Part shown: one piece after another, positions 58,433-64,000 of the stretch | How the letters are laid out: every line of letters starts with the position of its first letter | Position numbering within the stretch: the first letter of the stretch is position 1 | NCBI GenBank assembly: GCA_021372245.1 | Contig: JAJFUV010000240.1 | Location: forward strand, 22,857-86,856 | DNA from: Terriglobales bacterium | GTDB lineage: Bacteria; Acidobacteriota; Terriglobia; Bryobacterales; Bryobacteraceae | Direction of reading: 5' to 3' | DNA: 64,000 nucleotides | Made by a program: the position numbers and the translations under genes | The notes under the pieces: model-generated | Seen by the model: the letters and a program-made list of their open reading frames with translations, nothing else | Database searches by the model: none | What the model was told of the DNA's origin: nothing

Positions 58433-58990
58433 GTGTCGCTAAAGGACTGGACAGACAAGGCGCGCTCGCGCTTCCTGGTGTTGTTTATTGCCCTTTCGGT
58501 TGTGGGTATTGCTATTGTCGCCCTGCAAGCGGTTCGCGCAGCACAAAGCAGCGAAGATACCAAGCGTAATCTATTGGGCGATCCCGAACACCCGCCGTTT
58601 GTTGCGGTTATAAGCCTACCGGGGTTTACGCGCTTTGTCGTGACAAACCCTTCGGGTTATCCGGCGTATGGGGTCAAAGTGCAGCTTTATGACGAGGCTT
58701 GCGGAAACCAGAAGCCGATTCGAAGTTATGAGTATAACGACATGGCATCCCACGCCGCTGTTATCGATGACCAGCCCTGGACGCCAACGAATAGCGCTCC
58801 CCAGCAGCGCTTTACGGCATCCATATCCACTAGGGCGGGATTAGTTAGGCAGGAGATGATTTTGCGCCGGTCTGGGAACAATCAATGGATGAGGGCAAGC
58901 CGGACAAGGAACGGGATGCAGATATTGGGGCAGGATGTGGATAGCTCATGGCCGCGAAATAGCAAAGGGGAGATTGATTTTCAGTGGTAG
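58433..58990 (+). CDS. Membrane-anchored exported-domain protein
   Basis: A 185-residue protein. From the GTG at 58433 there is a short cytoplasmic basic part (KDWTDKARSRF), a span (LVLFIALSVVGIAIVALQAV) and a beta-rich C-terminal domain (FVAVISLPGFTRFVVTNPSG, RFTASISTRAGLVRQEMILR). A TTG at 58394 would extend it. It follows the proteasome-like gene and the two may form one unit, for example a membrane-bound sensor and a peptidase. Confidence 0.58.
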   Translation: MSLKDWTDKARSRFLVLFIALSVVGIAIVALQAVRAAQSSEDTKRNLLGDPEHPPFVAVISLPGFTRFVVTNPSGYPAYGVKVQLYDEACGNQKPIRSYEYNDMASHAAVIDDQPWTPTNSAPQQRFTASISTRAGLVRQEMILRRSGNNQWMRASRTRNGMQILGQDVDSSWPRNSKGEIDFQW

Positions 58991-59013
58991 GTCGGGCCTA
59001 ACCGTCTCTCTTA

Positions 59014-59262
59014 TTATTTCTTCTTCCCCCATCTCGCCTTAGCCGCCTTAGCCGCGATCTGTGACCGCTTACGCGCTGAAAGCTGCTCCGCTCTCGCCGG
59101 CCCGCCCTTCAACCCACCTAGGCGACCAAGGGCGACCGCGTGGGGGTTCTTGGGCTTCTCTTCTGGTTGGAACTTCGGTGCCTGCCCGGTGGACTCCAGC
59201 ATGACCCGGTGGGCGAGCTGGTTCGGATCGGCGGGGCGAGGACTCTTTGACCGCTCAGGCAT
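59014..59262 (-). CDS. Small basic GGLKGG-type protein
   Basis: An 82-residue protein. ALGRLGGLKGGPARAEQLSA and KRSQIAAKAAKARWGKKK match a frequent short bacterial protein pattern whose function is not established, perhaps DNA binding. The N terminus is Pro-rich. It points toward the preceding membrane-protein gene and is separated from the next gene by a non-coding region with repeats. Confidence 0.6.
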   Translation of the reverse strand: MPERSKSPRPADPNQLAHRVMLESTGQAPKFQPEEKPKNPHAVALGRLGGLKGGPARAEQLSARKRSQIAAKAAKARWGKKK

Positions 59263-59338
59263 ACTCCAAGTATGGCAGGGTGCAGGGCGAAGTCAAGCCT
59301 GTGGAAATCCAAACTGACCCACTACCGAACAAGAGTGG

Positions 59339-59385
59339 ATGGGGTCTCACCGCAAAACCCCTATGGGGTCTCACCGCAAAACCCC
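59339..59385 (+). repeat. 23-bp tandem direct repeat
   Basis: ATGGGGTCTCACCGCAAAAC plus CCC occurs twice (59339-59361 and 59363-59385) with one base between. Each copy contains GGGGT and ACCCC as inverted ends, so each can form a small stem. An AT-rich stretch follows (59386-59425). The gap 59263-59560 holds no gene. Confidence 0.7.
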
Positions 59386-59523
59386 ACAAGAAGAGAATAA
59401 GAAGAAAGTAACTACTATAGAGTAAGAGCGCGGCACAACCCGCCGCCGCTCCCCGCGCCCTGCTTGGGTTCGCTGCGCTGGACTGTAGACGCCCCGGGCG
59501 AAAACCCGGTTTTCCGTTTCCCC

Positions 59524-59552
59524 TTCCGTTTCTCCAAGAGTTGCCGTATACT
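59524..59552 (+). promoter_or_regulatory. Promoter of the TerS-like unit
   Basis: TTCCGT (59524-59529), 17 bp, TATACT (59547-59552), with TTGCCG just before the -10. The ATG follows eight bases later, so the first mRNA is probably leaderless. A second TTCCGT lies at 59514. Confidence 0.7.
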
Positions 59553-59560
59553 GTGGGCAG

Positions 59561-59746
59561 ATGACACTCGCGGCCGAACTTGAAGCCATCGAGGACCGGA
59601 TAGCCGATCTCGAGCGGCCCTATCGCGTGGCTCCGGTTGGCTCGGTGGACTGGGCAGCATTCTGCCGGGGCAATGCGGCGGGGTTCTGCGAGTACATCGG
59701 GTTGCGGCGCCAGGTGGCGAGATTGAGCCGGGAGGGACGAGCGTGA
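59561..59746 (+). CDS. Small hypothetical protein, leaderless start
   Basis: A 61-residue protein. LAAELEAIEDRIADLERPYR is a helix, then VGSVDWAAFCRGNAAGFCEY and a basic helix. The start is eight bases from the -10, so no ribosome site is present. Its stop overlaps the next GTG. It opens the block before the TerS-like gene. Confidence 0.6.
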   Translation: MTLAAELEAIEDRIADLERPYRVAPVGSVDWAAFCRGNAAGFCEYIGLRRQVARLSREGRA

Positions 59747-59961
59747 TTGAATACCGCGACGGCGAGCTGGTTGTTACGTTTGATGCGGGCGCGGTGGTGC
59801 TCACGATTGCGGAGTATCAGCGGATGGCTGCGGATGTCGGGCGTAGACTGCTGCCGGCACTTGCGGGGGGTGGAAGCGTGGACCGTCACGAGCAAGGTAA
59901 CCCGGATCCCACGCATGGAGAAGGACGGGGTAGACAAGCCGGTGAGGTTGGTGTGGGATGA
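59743..59961 (+). CDS. Small hypothetical protein
   Basis: A 72-residue protein from a GTG overlapping the previous stop (GTGA). MIEYRDGELVVTFDAGAVVL then TIAEYQRMAADVGRRLLPAL forms a beta-alpha unit with a Gly-rich tail. The last 46 bases overlap another coding frame. No function known. Confidence 0.5.
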   Translation: MIEYRDGELVVTFDAGAVVLTIAEYQRMAADVGRRLLPALAGGGSVDRHEQGNPDPTHGEGRGRQAGEVGVG

Positions 59962-60067
59962 GGTATTCACTCCAGGCCGGGTGCTGAGTGCCGAGGCGGA
60001 GGTTTGCCGGGAGGCGTTGAGGGGGATGATTATGGCGCGGGTTGCAAAGCGGGGAGCGGTGGCGTAA
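59915..60067 (+). CDS. Small protein overlapping its neighbours
   Basis: A 50-residue protein from ATG 59915 in a different frame from the gene it overlaps. KDGVDKPVRLVWDEVFTPGR and EVCREALRGMIMARVAKRG form a helix with a basic end. Its stop shares bases with the next ATG (TAATG). Moderately supported by coupling and composition. Confidence 0.45.
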   Translation: MEKDGVDKPVRLVWDEVFTPGRVLSAEAEVCREALRGMIMARVAKRGAVA

Positions 60068-60591
60068 TGGCTGATAGCAACACTCAACCAGAAGAAACCA
60101 AAAGGGTTACGGATACTGGAGCGGAAGTGCAACAGAGTGTGGCTAATTTACCACAACCCCATGGAGGGCAAAACCTCTTAGACCCCAAGAAATGCAGGGC
60201 GCACAGCAAGCGAACCGGTTTGCAATGTGGTAGATGGGCGATGCCGGGAGCTACGGTTTGCTACTTTCACGGGGCTGCGGCACCACAGGTCAAGGCAAAG
60301 GCGAACGAGAGATTACGGGCGCTCGTGCCATCGGCGATTGCAAGGCTGGAAGAACTGCTCGAGTCGGATCAGGACGGCGTTGTGCTGGCGGCGGTGAAAG
60401 ACGTGTTGGACCGCAACGGATACAAGCCGAAAGAGCAAGTAGACATCAACGCGCAGGTTACCAGCTACGACCCGGCGGCCTGGTCGCGGCTCACGGATGA
60501 AGAGGTCCAGATATTCACGGCGATCTGCGCGAAACTGGCAAAACCCGTCGAAGACCTCGAGGTTATTCCCCCGCCAAGCGAAAAACCGTAG
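60067..60591 (+). CDS. HGA-motif zinc protein, small-terminase-like
   Basis: A 174-residue protein. CRAHSKRTGLQCGRWAMPGA then TVCYFHGAAAPQVKAKANER matches a phage and actinobacterial family with a C-x-x-H ... C ... C-x-x-HG zinc motif. LRALVPSAIARLEELLESDQ with VLAAVKDVLDRNGYKPKEQV follows. Members are often found by the terminase genes, so a small-terminase role in DNA recognition is a reasonable guess. The position near the packaging end of a circular genome agrees. No direct test of function here. Confidence 0.5.
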   Translation: MADSNTQPEETKRVTDTGAEVQQSVANLPQPHGGQNLLDPKKCRAHSKRTGLQCGRWAMPGATVCYFHGAAAPQVKAKANERLRALVPSAIARLEELLESDQDGVVLAAVKDVLDRNGYKPKEQVDINAQVTSYDPAAWSRLTDEEVQIFTAICAKLAKPVEDLEVIPPPSEKP

Positions 60592-60595
60592 AGCG

Positions 60596-60853
60596 CTACT
60601 TGTAGTAAGCCTCCACGTCCTGCCGTGAAAGCAGGAAGATGTCCGTGTAGTAGTTTCCAGTCCAGGCCAGTAATAGCAAATCGCCGCCCGCCAACCGCTC
60701 AATAAGTCTGTCTTTGTCGCCCCTGGTCCGGGCGTACTCAGCCTCGCCGTTTGTCTTCACGAGAATCAGCGTGCAGTGCCCATCGTTGCGAATAGGTATA
60801 CGCGGCCGACTCTGTTCATTGAGGGTGCGGAATCCTTGAGGCGCGAAGGTCAC
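60596..60853 (-). CDS. Small protein coupled to the serine recombinase
   Basis: An 85-residue protein whose ATG overlaps the recombinase stop (ATGA). HCTLILVKTNGEAEYARTRG then RLIERLAGGDLLLLAWTGNY and TDIFLLSRQDVEAYYK suggest a small alpha/beta domain. It is probably co-transcribed with the recombinase; function unknown. Confidence 0.55.
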   Translation of the reverse strand: MTFAPQGFRTLNEQSRPRIPIRNDGHCTLILVKTNGEAEYARTRGDKDRLIERLAGGDLLLLAWTGNYYTDIFLLSRQDVEAYYK

Positions 60854-61497
60854 AGACTCACCCCTTTCAGTGCGTTATTGACTCCACGGCCCCACCAGCG
60901 AGCACCGGCGCGCGGCTTCAACCCTTCAGTGTTGAGCGTTTCGGCAATCCGGTCATAACCCAGGCCGGCGGCGCGCAACTCCTTCATGCGCCGGATAACC
61001 TCCGCCTCGCCGGGCCGGAAACCGTAGGGTTTGCGACCCTCACAGCGGCCGGTTTGGGCTTTCATCCGTTGCCGTGCCCCGCGGAGGCGCAGCACCACCA
61101 TGCAGCGGTCATATTCGGCGATCGCGCCCATGATCTGCCGCAGTAAGTTGCGGGTCGGGTCATCCCGGCATAGATCTGGCTCGTGGACCGAGACAAGCTC
61201 AATACCCCGCTGGCGCAGGTCTGCAATGATGTGCTCCTGCACCATTAAGTCGCGCGCCACACGGTCTAGTTTCTCGATGATGATGGTGCGGCAGCCGTTC
61301 AACGCGGCCAGCATCTCAAGCCAGGCTGGACGGTTGGCCCATTCGGTCGCGCCGCAAACGGCTTCCTCCTGGAACACCTTGATAACGTGGATGTTATGCT
61401 CCGCTGCGTACTTCTTAATGGCGGCAATCTGGCGCGGGAAACCGTCTCCCTCTACCTGTCCCCGTCCGCTTACCCTGACGTATCCGTATGCTTTCAT
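60850..61497 (-). CDS. Serine recombinase (resolvase/invertase type)
   Basis: A 215-residue protein from ATG 61497. MKAYGYVRVSGRGQVEGDGF holds the nucleophile Ser10 in YVRVS; IIIEKLDRVARDLMVQEHII is the conserved E-K-x-D-R motif. The C-terminal helix-turn-helix reads RRMKELRAAGLGYDRIAETL. It is the length of small resolvases, not large serine integrases. It may invert DNA, resolve dimers or mobilise a moron. A tyrosine integrase is also present, so this one has another job. Confidence 0.88.
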   Translation of the reverse strand: MKAYGYVRVSGRGQVEGDGFPRQIAAIKKYAAEHNIHVIKVFQEEAVCGATEWANRPAWLEMLAALNGCRTIIIEKLDRVARDLMVQEHIIADLRQRGIELVSVHEPDLCRDDPTRNLLRQIMGAIAEYDRCMVVLRLRGARQRMKAQTGRCEGRKPYGFRPGEAEVIRRMKELRAAGLGYDRIAETLNTEGLKPRAGARWWGRGVNNALKGVSL

Positions 61498-61535
61498 GGT
61501 AATATTCTGGCGGTTTTTTACTGATCGAGTCAAGC

Positions 61536-61553
61536 AAAATTGTAAGCAATTTT
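61536..61553. promoter_or_regulatory. Palindrome before the serine recombinase
   Basis: AAAATTG (61536-61542) and CAATTTT (61547-61553) flank TAAG. On the minus strand TTGACT (61528-61533) lies beside it with a possible CAGAAT -10 (61504-61509, 18 bp). The site could hold the recombinase or a repressor and so regulate its own gene. Confidence 0.5.
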
Positions 61554-62471
61554 ACCGGATGATGATTACAAAGGAGTTAGTCGAGACACCTGAAATCACC
61601 GCTTACACGCCCACTCCGCCCCGCTCGCCACGATTTCCGCTCCCACCCACCTGAGCCCGCCAGCGCGTCCGGCAGGGGAAGGGGCAGGGCACAGGGCCAC
61701 GGCAGGGACCGGCGCGGCCTGGAGGCTGGAGAACTTGAGCCGGGGATGCTGGGAGGGAGGGGTGCCGGGTGGGTGGGGGCGCACCGCTTAAATCAGACCG
61801 ACCGCCCCCGGCTTCTTGGTCCCATCCGTCCACCTCCGCCCACGATTTCAGCCAAATTTCCCAAATGGGAGGGGTGTCTTCCGGAAACTCGGCTCCCCTA
61901 AAAACACCCCGCCGGCATCAACCGGAGTCCCGGAAATTTCAGGCCGCCGCCCAAAATATACGTCAGAGGCCGAAGTCTTCCGCTACACTGTAGACAGGCG
62001 GCGCATGGCGCAGCGCATTTCACGGCGGGCAACCGCACGGACTTGCCACGTAGTCAACATGCGCCGTCCGCTTCCGTAATCTCCTCCAGAATTTCCCCAA
62101 CAACCTCACGTTCTCCCCAAAACCGACCATCCCCCAAAAACACCCCACCCGGCCTTTTACCTCCTCCGGTTTCGGGCGGCCACCCCATATACCTCACCCC
62201 TCTCCAGGTAATTCTCCCCAGGTATAAATACCTTCCGTTTCCACATCCGCACTTCTTGCCCCTTCCGAAGCCCTACAGCGAATCGGCATCAGATTTTGTA
62301 GCCTAGACACGGATATGGTCCTGTCGTCTTCACCAGCGCCTTCTTTACCCCCGCCACGTCAATTCTACGAACCCCCGCCAACCCCCAAACCGAACCGGCC
62401 CGGCAAACCAGACCCCACCCGGCTTCTGACCACCGTTTACGGTGGGCGACCCCATCCGTGTCACTTTCCCC
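61554..62471. other. Gene-free C-rich stretch
   Basis: No convincing gene on either strand. The top strand is C-rich with short C and A runs. Words recur: AAAAACACCCC (61899 and 62138 areas), each followed by CCGG, and TTCCGT (62058-62064 and 62231-62237) without a matching -10. TACACTGTAGACAGG (about 61983) is an imperfect palindrome. It may hold packaging or origin signals, but I see nothing specific enough to name. Confidence 0.4.
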
Positions 62472-62500
62472 TTCCGTAACTCCGTCCTTTGCCGTATAAT
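62472..62500 (+). promoter_or_regulatory. Strong leaderless promoter of the methyltransferase
   Basis: TTCCGT (62472-62477), 17 bp, consensus TATAAT (62495-62500). The ATG at 62508 follows seven bases later. TTTGCCG precedes the -10, as in its sister promoters. This is the best member of the class. Confidence 0.75.
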
Positions 62501-62507
62501 CGGGGCG

Positions 62508-63377
62508 ATGGGTGGAAGATTTGAAATCCTTGAGGGTGACGCGCTGGCGGTTCTCCGCACGCTTCCTGATGAGTCCGTAAACTGCTGCGTGACCTCTCCG
62601 CCGTACTGGGGCGGACTCCGTGACTATGGAGTAGATGGGCAACTCGGGCTCGAGCGCGACCCTGACGAATACATCGCCAACATGGCGATGGTCTTCGCTG
62701 AAGTAAAGCGCGTTCTCGTCCCCCGAGGAACTCTCTGGCTGAATCTGTCCGACGCTTACGCCGCGAGCGGCAAGGGCGGCGGTGGCTGCGTCGGGAAAGA
62801 CCGGAAGTGTTGGGATAGTATCCGCGAGCGCAAGGGTTTTAGGATGCCACCCCAAGGGTACAAGATGAAAGACCTTACCCTGTACCCGGCCCAGCTCGCC
62901 AACGCCTTGCGGGCGTCAGGCTGGTATCTGCGATCCACCATCATATGGGAGAAGGCCGCGGCCGTCGAGCCCATGCGGCTTGACCGCCCCGCCGTCTCGC
63001 ATGAGTACATCTACCTTCTGGCGAAGTCCGAGATGTACGACGCCGTTAACCCCAGCGAGCCGTGGTGGGGGCATTCGGTTTGGCTGATTACGCGCGACGG
63101 ATTCAGCGAGCATCAAGCAACCATGCCCGAAGAGTTAGCCCGGCGCTGTATCGTGGTTGGCTGCCCCGAGGGCGGTACGGTCCTGGACCCGTTCGCGGGT
63201 AGCGGGACGACCGGGGTAGTTGCCTTGCGGCACGGGCGGCAGTTTGTGGGAATCGAGCTGAACCCGACGTACTGTGAGATGGCCCGCCGCCGGATCCAGG
63301 GTGACGCTCCCCTCTTCAACTCCGAAGCCCAACCCTCCCCGATTCCCCAACCCGTCCAGGAATCCCTTTTGCCATAG
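62508..63377 (+). CDS. DNA methyltransferase, N4-cytosine/N6-adenine, beta-type order
   Basis: A 289-residue protein from ATG 62508. The catalytic motif TSPPYW lies at 29-34 and the SAM motif ([20 protein letters not shown]) near the C terminus. This order is that of the beta class, and SPPY often marks N4-cytosine enzymes. LKASG-like and [20 protein letters not shown] words agree with the RsrI/M.-type family. Placed alone without a nuclease, it likely protects the phage genome or regulates DNA. The longer frame from 62442 is rejected because the promoter overlaps it. Confidence 0.93.
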   Translation: MGGRFEILEGDALAVLRTLPDESVNCCVTSPPYWGGLRDYGVDGQLGLERDPDEYIANMAMVFAEVKRVLVPRGTLWLNLSDAYAASGKGGGGCVGKDRKCWDSIRERKGFRMPPQGYKMKDLTLYPAQLANALRASGWYLRSTIIWEKAAAVEPMRLDRPAVSHEYIYLLAKSEMYDAVNPSEPWWGHSVWLITRDGFSEHQATMPEELARRCIVVGCPEGGTVLDPFAGSGTTGVVALRHGRQFVGIELNPTYCEMARRRIQGDAPLFNSEAQPSPIPQPVQESLLP

Positions 63378-63382
63378 AGCAA

Positions 63383-63420
63383 GCGGGCTTCAGCCCGCGT
63401 TCTTTTCTTTTTTTATTTTC
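63383..63420 (+). terminator. Intrinsic terminator after the methyltransferase
   Basis: GCGGGCT (63383-63389) and AGCCCGC (63392-63398) form a seven-bp stem with a two-base loop, followed by a T-rich run (from 63400 on). The long T/C tract continues to about 63470. It would end the methyltransferase mRNA. Confidence 0.85.
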
Positions 63421-63472
63421 TTTTTTTATTTTCTTTTCTTATTCTTCTATTCTTTCTTCCTTCTTAATTCTG

Positions 63473-63646
63473 TTGCCCTCAACCGTGCCCTGGAGGTGTG
63501 CCCTGAACCGTGCCCTCAACCGTGCCCTTATGATTTTTTGCGTGTCCGTAACTCGCTCACAGGAAAGCAGTAAGCACCTGTCATAGCCGTGCCCTGAACC
63601 GTGCCCTTAACCGTGCCCTGTAGGTGTGCCCTCAACCGTGCCCTGG
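63473..63646 (+). repeat. GTGCCCT direct-repeat array
   Basis: GTGCCCT occurs at 63485, 63498, 63510, 63522 and, after a gap, at 63589, 63601, 63613, 63626 and 63638, with a degenerate copy at 63473. Spacing is 12 or 13 bp within each cluster, and the two clusters are 61 bp apart on the scale of copies (near five units). Most copies carry AACC before and CTGA or CTCA after. This looks like an iteron set for a protein, for example small terminase, an initiator or a repressor. Confidence 0.8.
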
Positions 63647-63790
63647 ATATTCAGACCTTTTTATCTGATTTGGTAAGTTCCGTCTTGGCAATGGGTTAAC
63701 TCGTCCGGGAATTGCAAGCGAGTTGCGGGATGGCGGAAAAAGGGGCGATTTTGGGGGTTTTGGGTTGACCAGGATTCGTAAAACTTCCCC

Positions 63791-63819
63791 TTGCGTTTCC
63801 GTGAGTGCTGACGTATACT
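63791..63819 (+). promoter_or_regulatory. Promoter before the tRNA
   Basis: TTGCGT (63791-63796), 17 bp, TATACT (63814-63819). The spacer contains a further TTCCGT. The tRNA begins 46 bases after the -10. This has the same spacing and -10 as the other members of the class. Confidence 0.65.
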
Positions 63820-63864
63820 GAAATTGCCGTGGGTAACGAGACGACAACAACGGGCACAACACTC

Positions 63865-63940
63865 GCCGGGGTAGCTCAACTGGTAGAGCGGCGCTCCCGT
63901 AAAGCGAAGGTTGTCGGTTCGACCCCGACCCCCGGCCCCA
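63865..63940 (+). tRNA. tRNA-Thr (CGT), atypical loop and discriminator
   Basis: The 76-base cloverleaf is complete: acceptor GCCGGGG with CCCCGGC, D arm GCTC/GAGC, T arm GTCGG/CCGAC with TTCGACC loop, and encoded CCA. The anticodon loop CCCGTAA gives CGT, reading ACG (Thr), and the anticodon stem matches tRNA-Thr (GCGCT with AGCGA). Position 33 is C instead of the near-universal T, and the discriminator is C. It may be a functional phage tRNA with relaxed rules or a decaying copy. Confidence 0.8.
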
Positions 63941-64000
63941 TCCTCTGTCGCCGCTCCTGGCGATCCTTACACCTAATCTCACTGCGTTCGTATTGACTGC

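Noticed and set aside
62289..62855. Minus-strand open frame opposite the methyltransferase start
   Set aside because: Covers a consensus promoter and the beginning of a clear enzyme; no domain in its translation.
63473..63646. CRISPR array
   Set aside because: Units are 7-9 bp with 12-13 bp period, and there are no unique spacers or cas genes.

Overview
The window reads as most of a GC-rich temperate tailed bacteriophage genome (Caudoviricetes, podovirus-type) whose head and tail-machine genes follow the order and families of Salmonella phage P22: terminase end, P22-type portal, scaffold, P22-type coat protein, two gp4-like tail accessory factors, a gp10-like stabilisation protein, then DNA-ejection proteins and a lysozyme. 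Position 1 lies in the last codons of what is probably the large terminase. The right end carries a methyltransferase, a tRNA and a repeat array, so the sequence looks like a circularly permuted phage genome opened near the packaging genes. The host cannot be named; predicted lipoproteins and the P22-type tail machine suggest a diderm (Gram-negative) bacterium.

Layout. 1-27.5 kb (+): late module for virion and lysis, interrupted by a homing endonuclease (6.3 kb), a minus-strand lipoprotein (12.6 kb) and a minus-strand HTH regulator with its own divergent promoters (18.1 kb). Several virion-region genes carry signal peptides, which is unusual. 27.5-30.7 kb: a control region with two divergent gene pairs, one of ribbon-helix-helix proteins and one of paralogous zinc-ribbon proteins, each pair around a compact operator/promoter block. 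30.7-50.4 kb (+): a long early/middle operon with many small zinc-binding proteins, a PRTase fold, DksA-like protein, YqaJ exonuclease, gp3-like protein, SMC-like ATPase, SPFH lipoprotein, Nudix, radical SAM, ASCH, RusA, a DnaD/O-like initiator, primase-helicase, excisionase-like protein and tyrosine integrase. 50.4-50.7 kb: attP, holding the 3' half of a tRNA-His gene plus repeated arm-type sites. 56.4-50.7 kb (-): an accessory operon led by a large LPD29/DNA-methylase polyvalent protein and ending in small membrane and exported proteins. 56.7-64 kb: a second O-like replication protein, an orphan proteasome-like Ntn hydrolase paired with a membrane protein, a TerS-like zinc protein, a serine recombinase, an orphan N4/N6 DNA methyltransferase, a GTGCCCT repeat array and an atypical tRNA-Thr.

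The genes fit together as follows. The divergent zinc-ribbon locus looks like the lysis/lysogeny switch. A recurring promoter type (TTSCGT, exactly 17 bp, TATAMT-like), several copies placed 6-10 bp before an ATG, appears at 30.7, 56.5, 59.5, 62.5 and 63.8 kb, with a related copy at 18.6 kb. It is accompanied by CCGTTACGG-like operator words, so one regulator may co-ordinate dispersed units. The items most worth following are this promoter/operator network, the nested-stem RNA candidate at 3.55-3.70 kb, the signal-peptide-bearing virion genes, the GTGCCCT array, the proteasome-like pair, and an internal in-frame start within the 1271-residue ejection protein. All calls come from reading the sequence; no database search was run.
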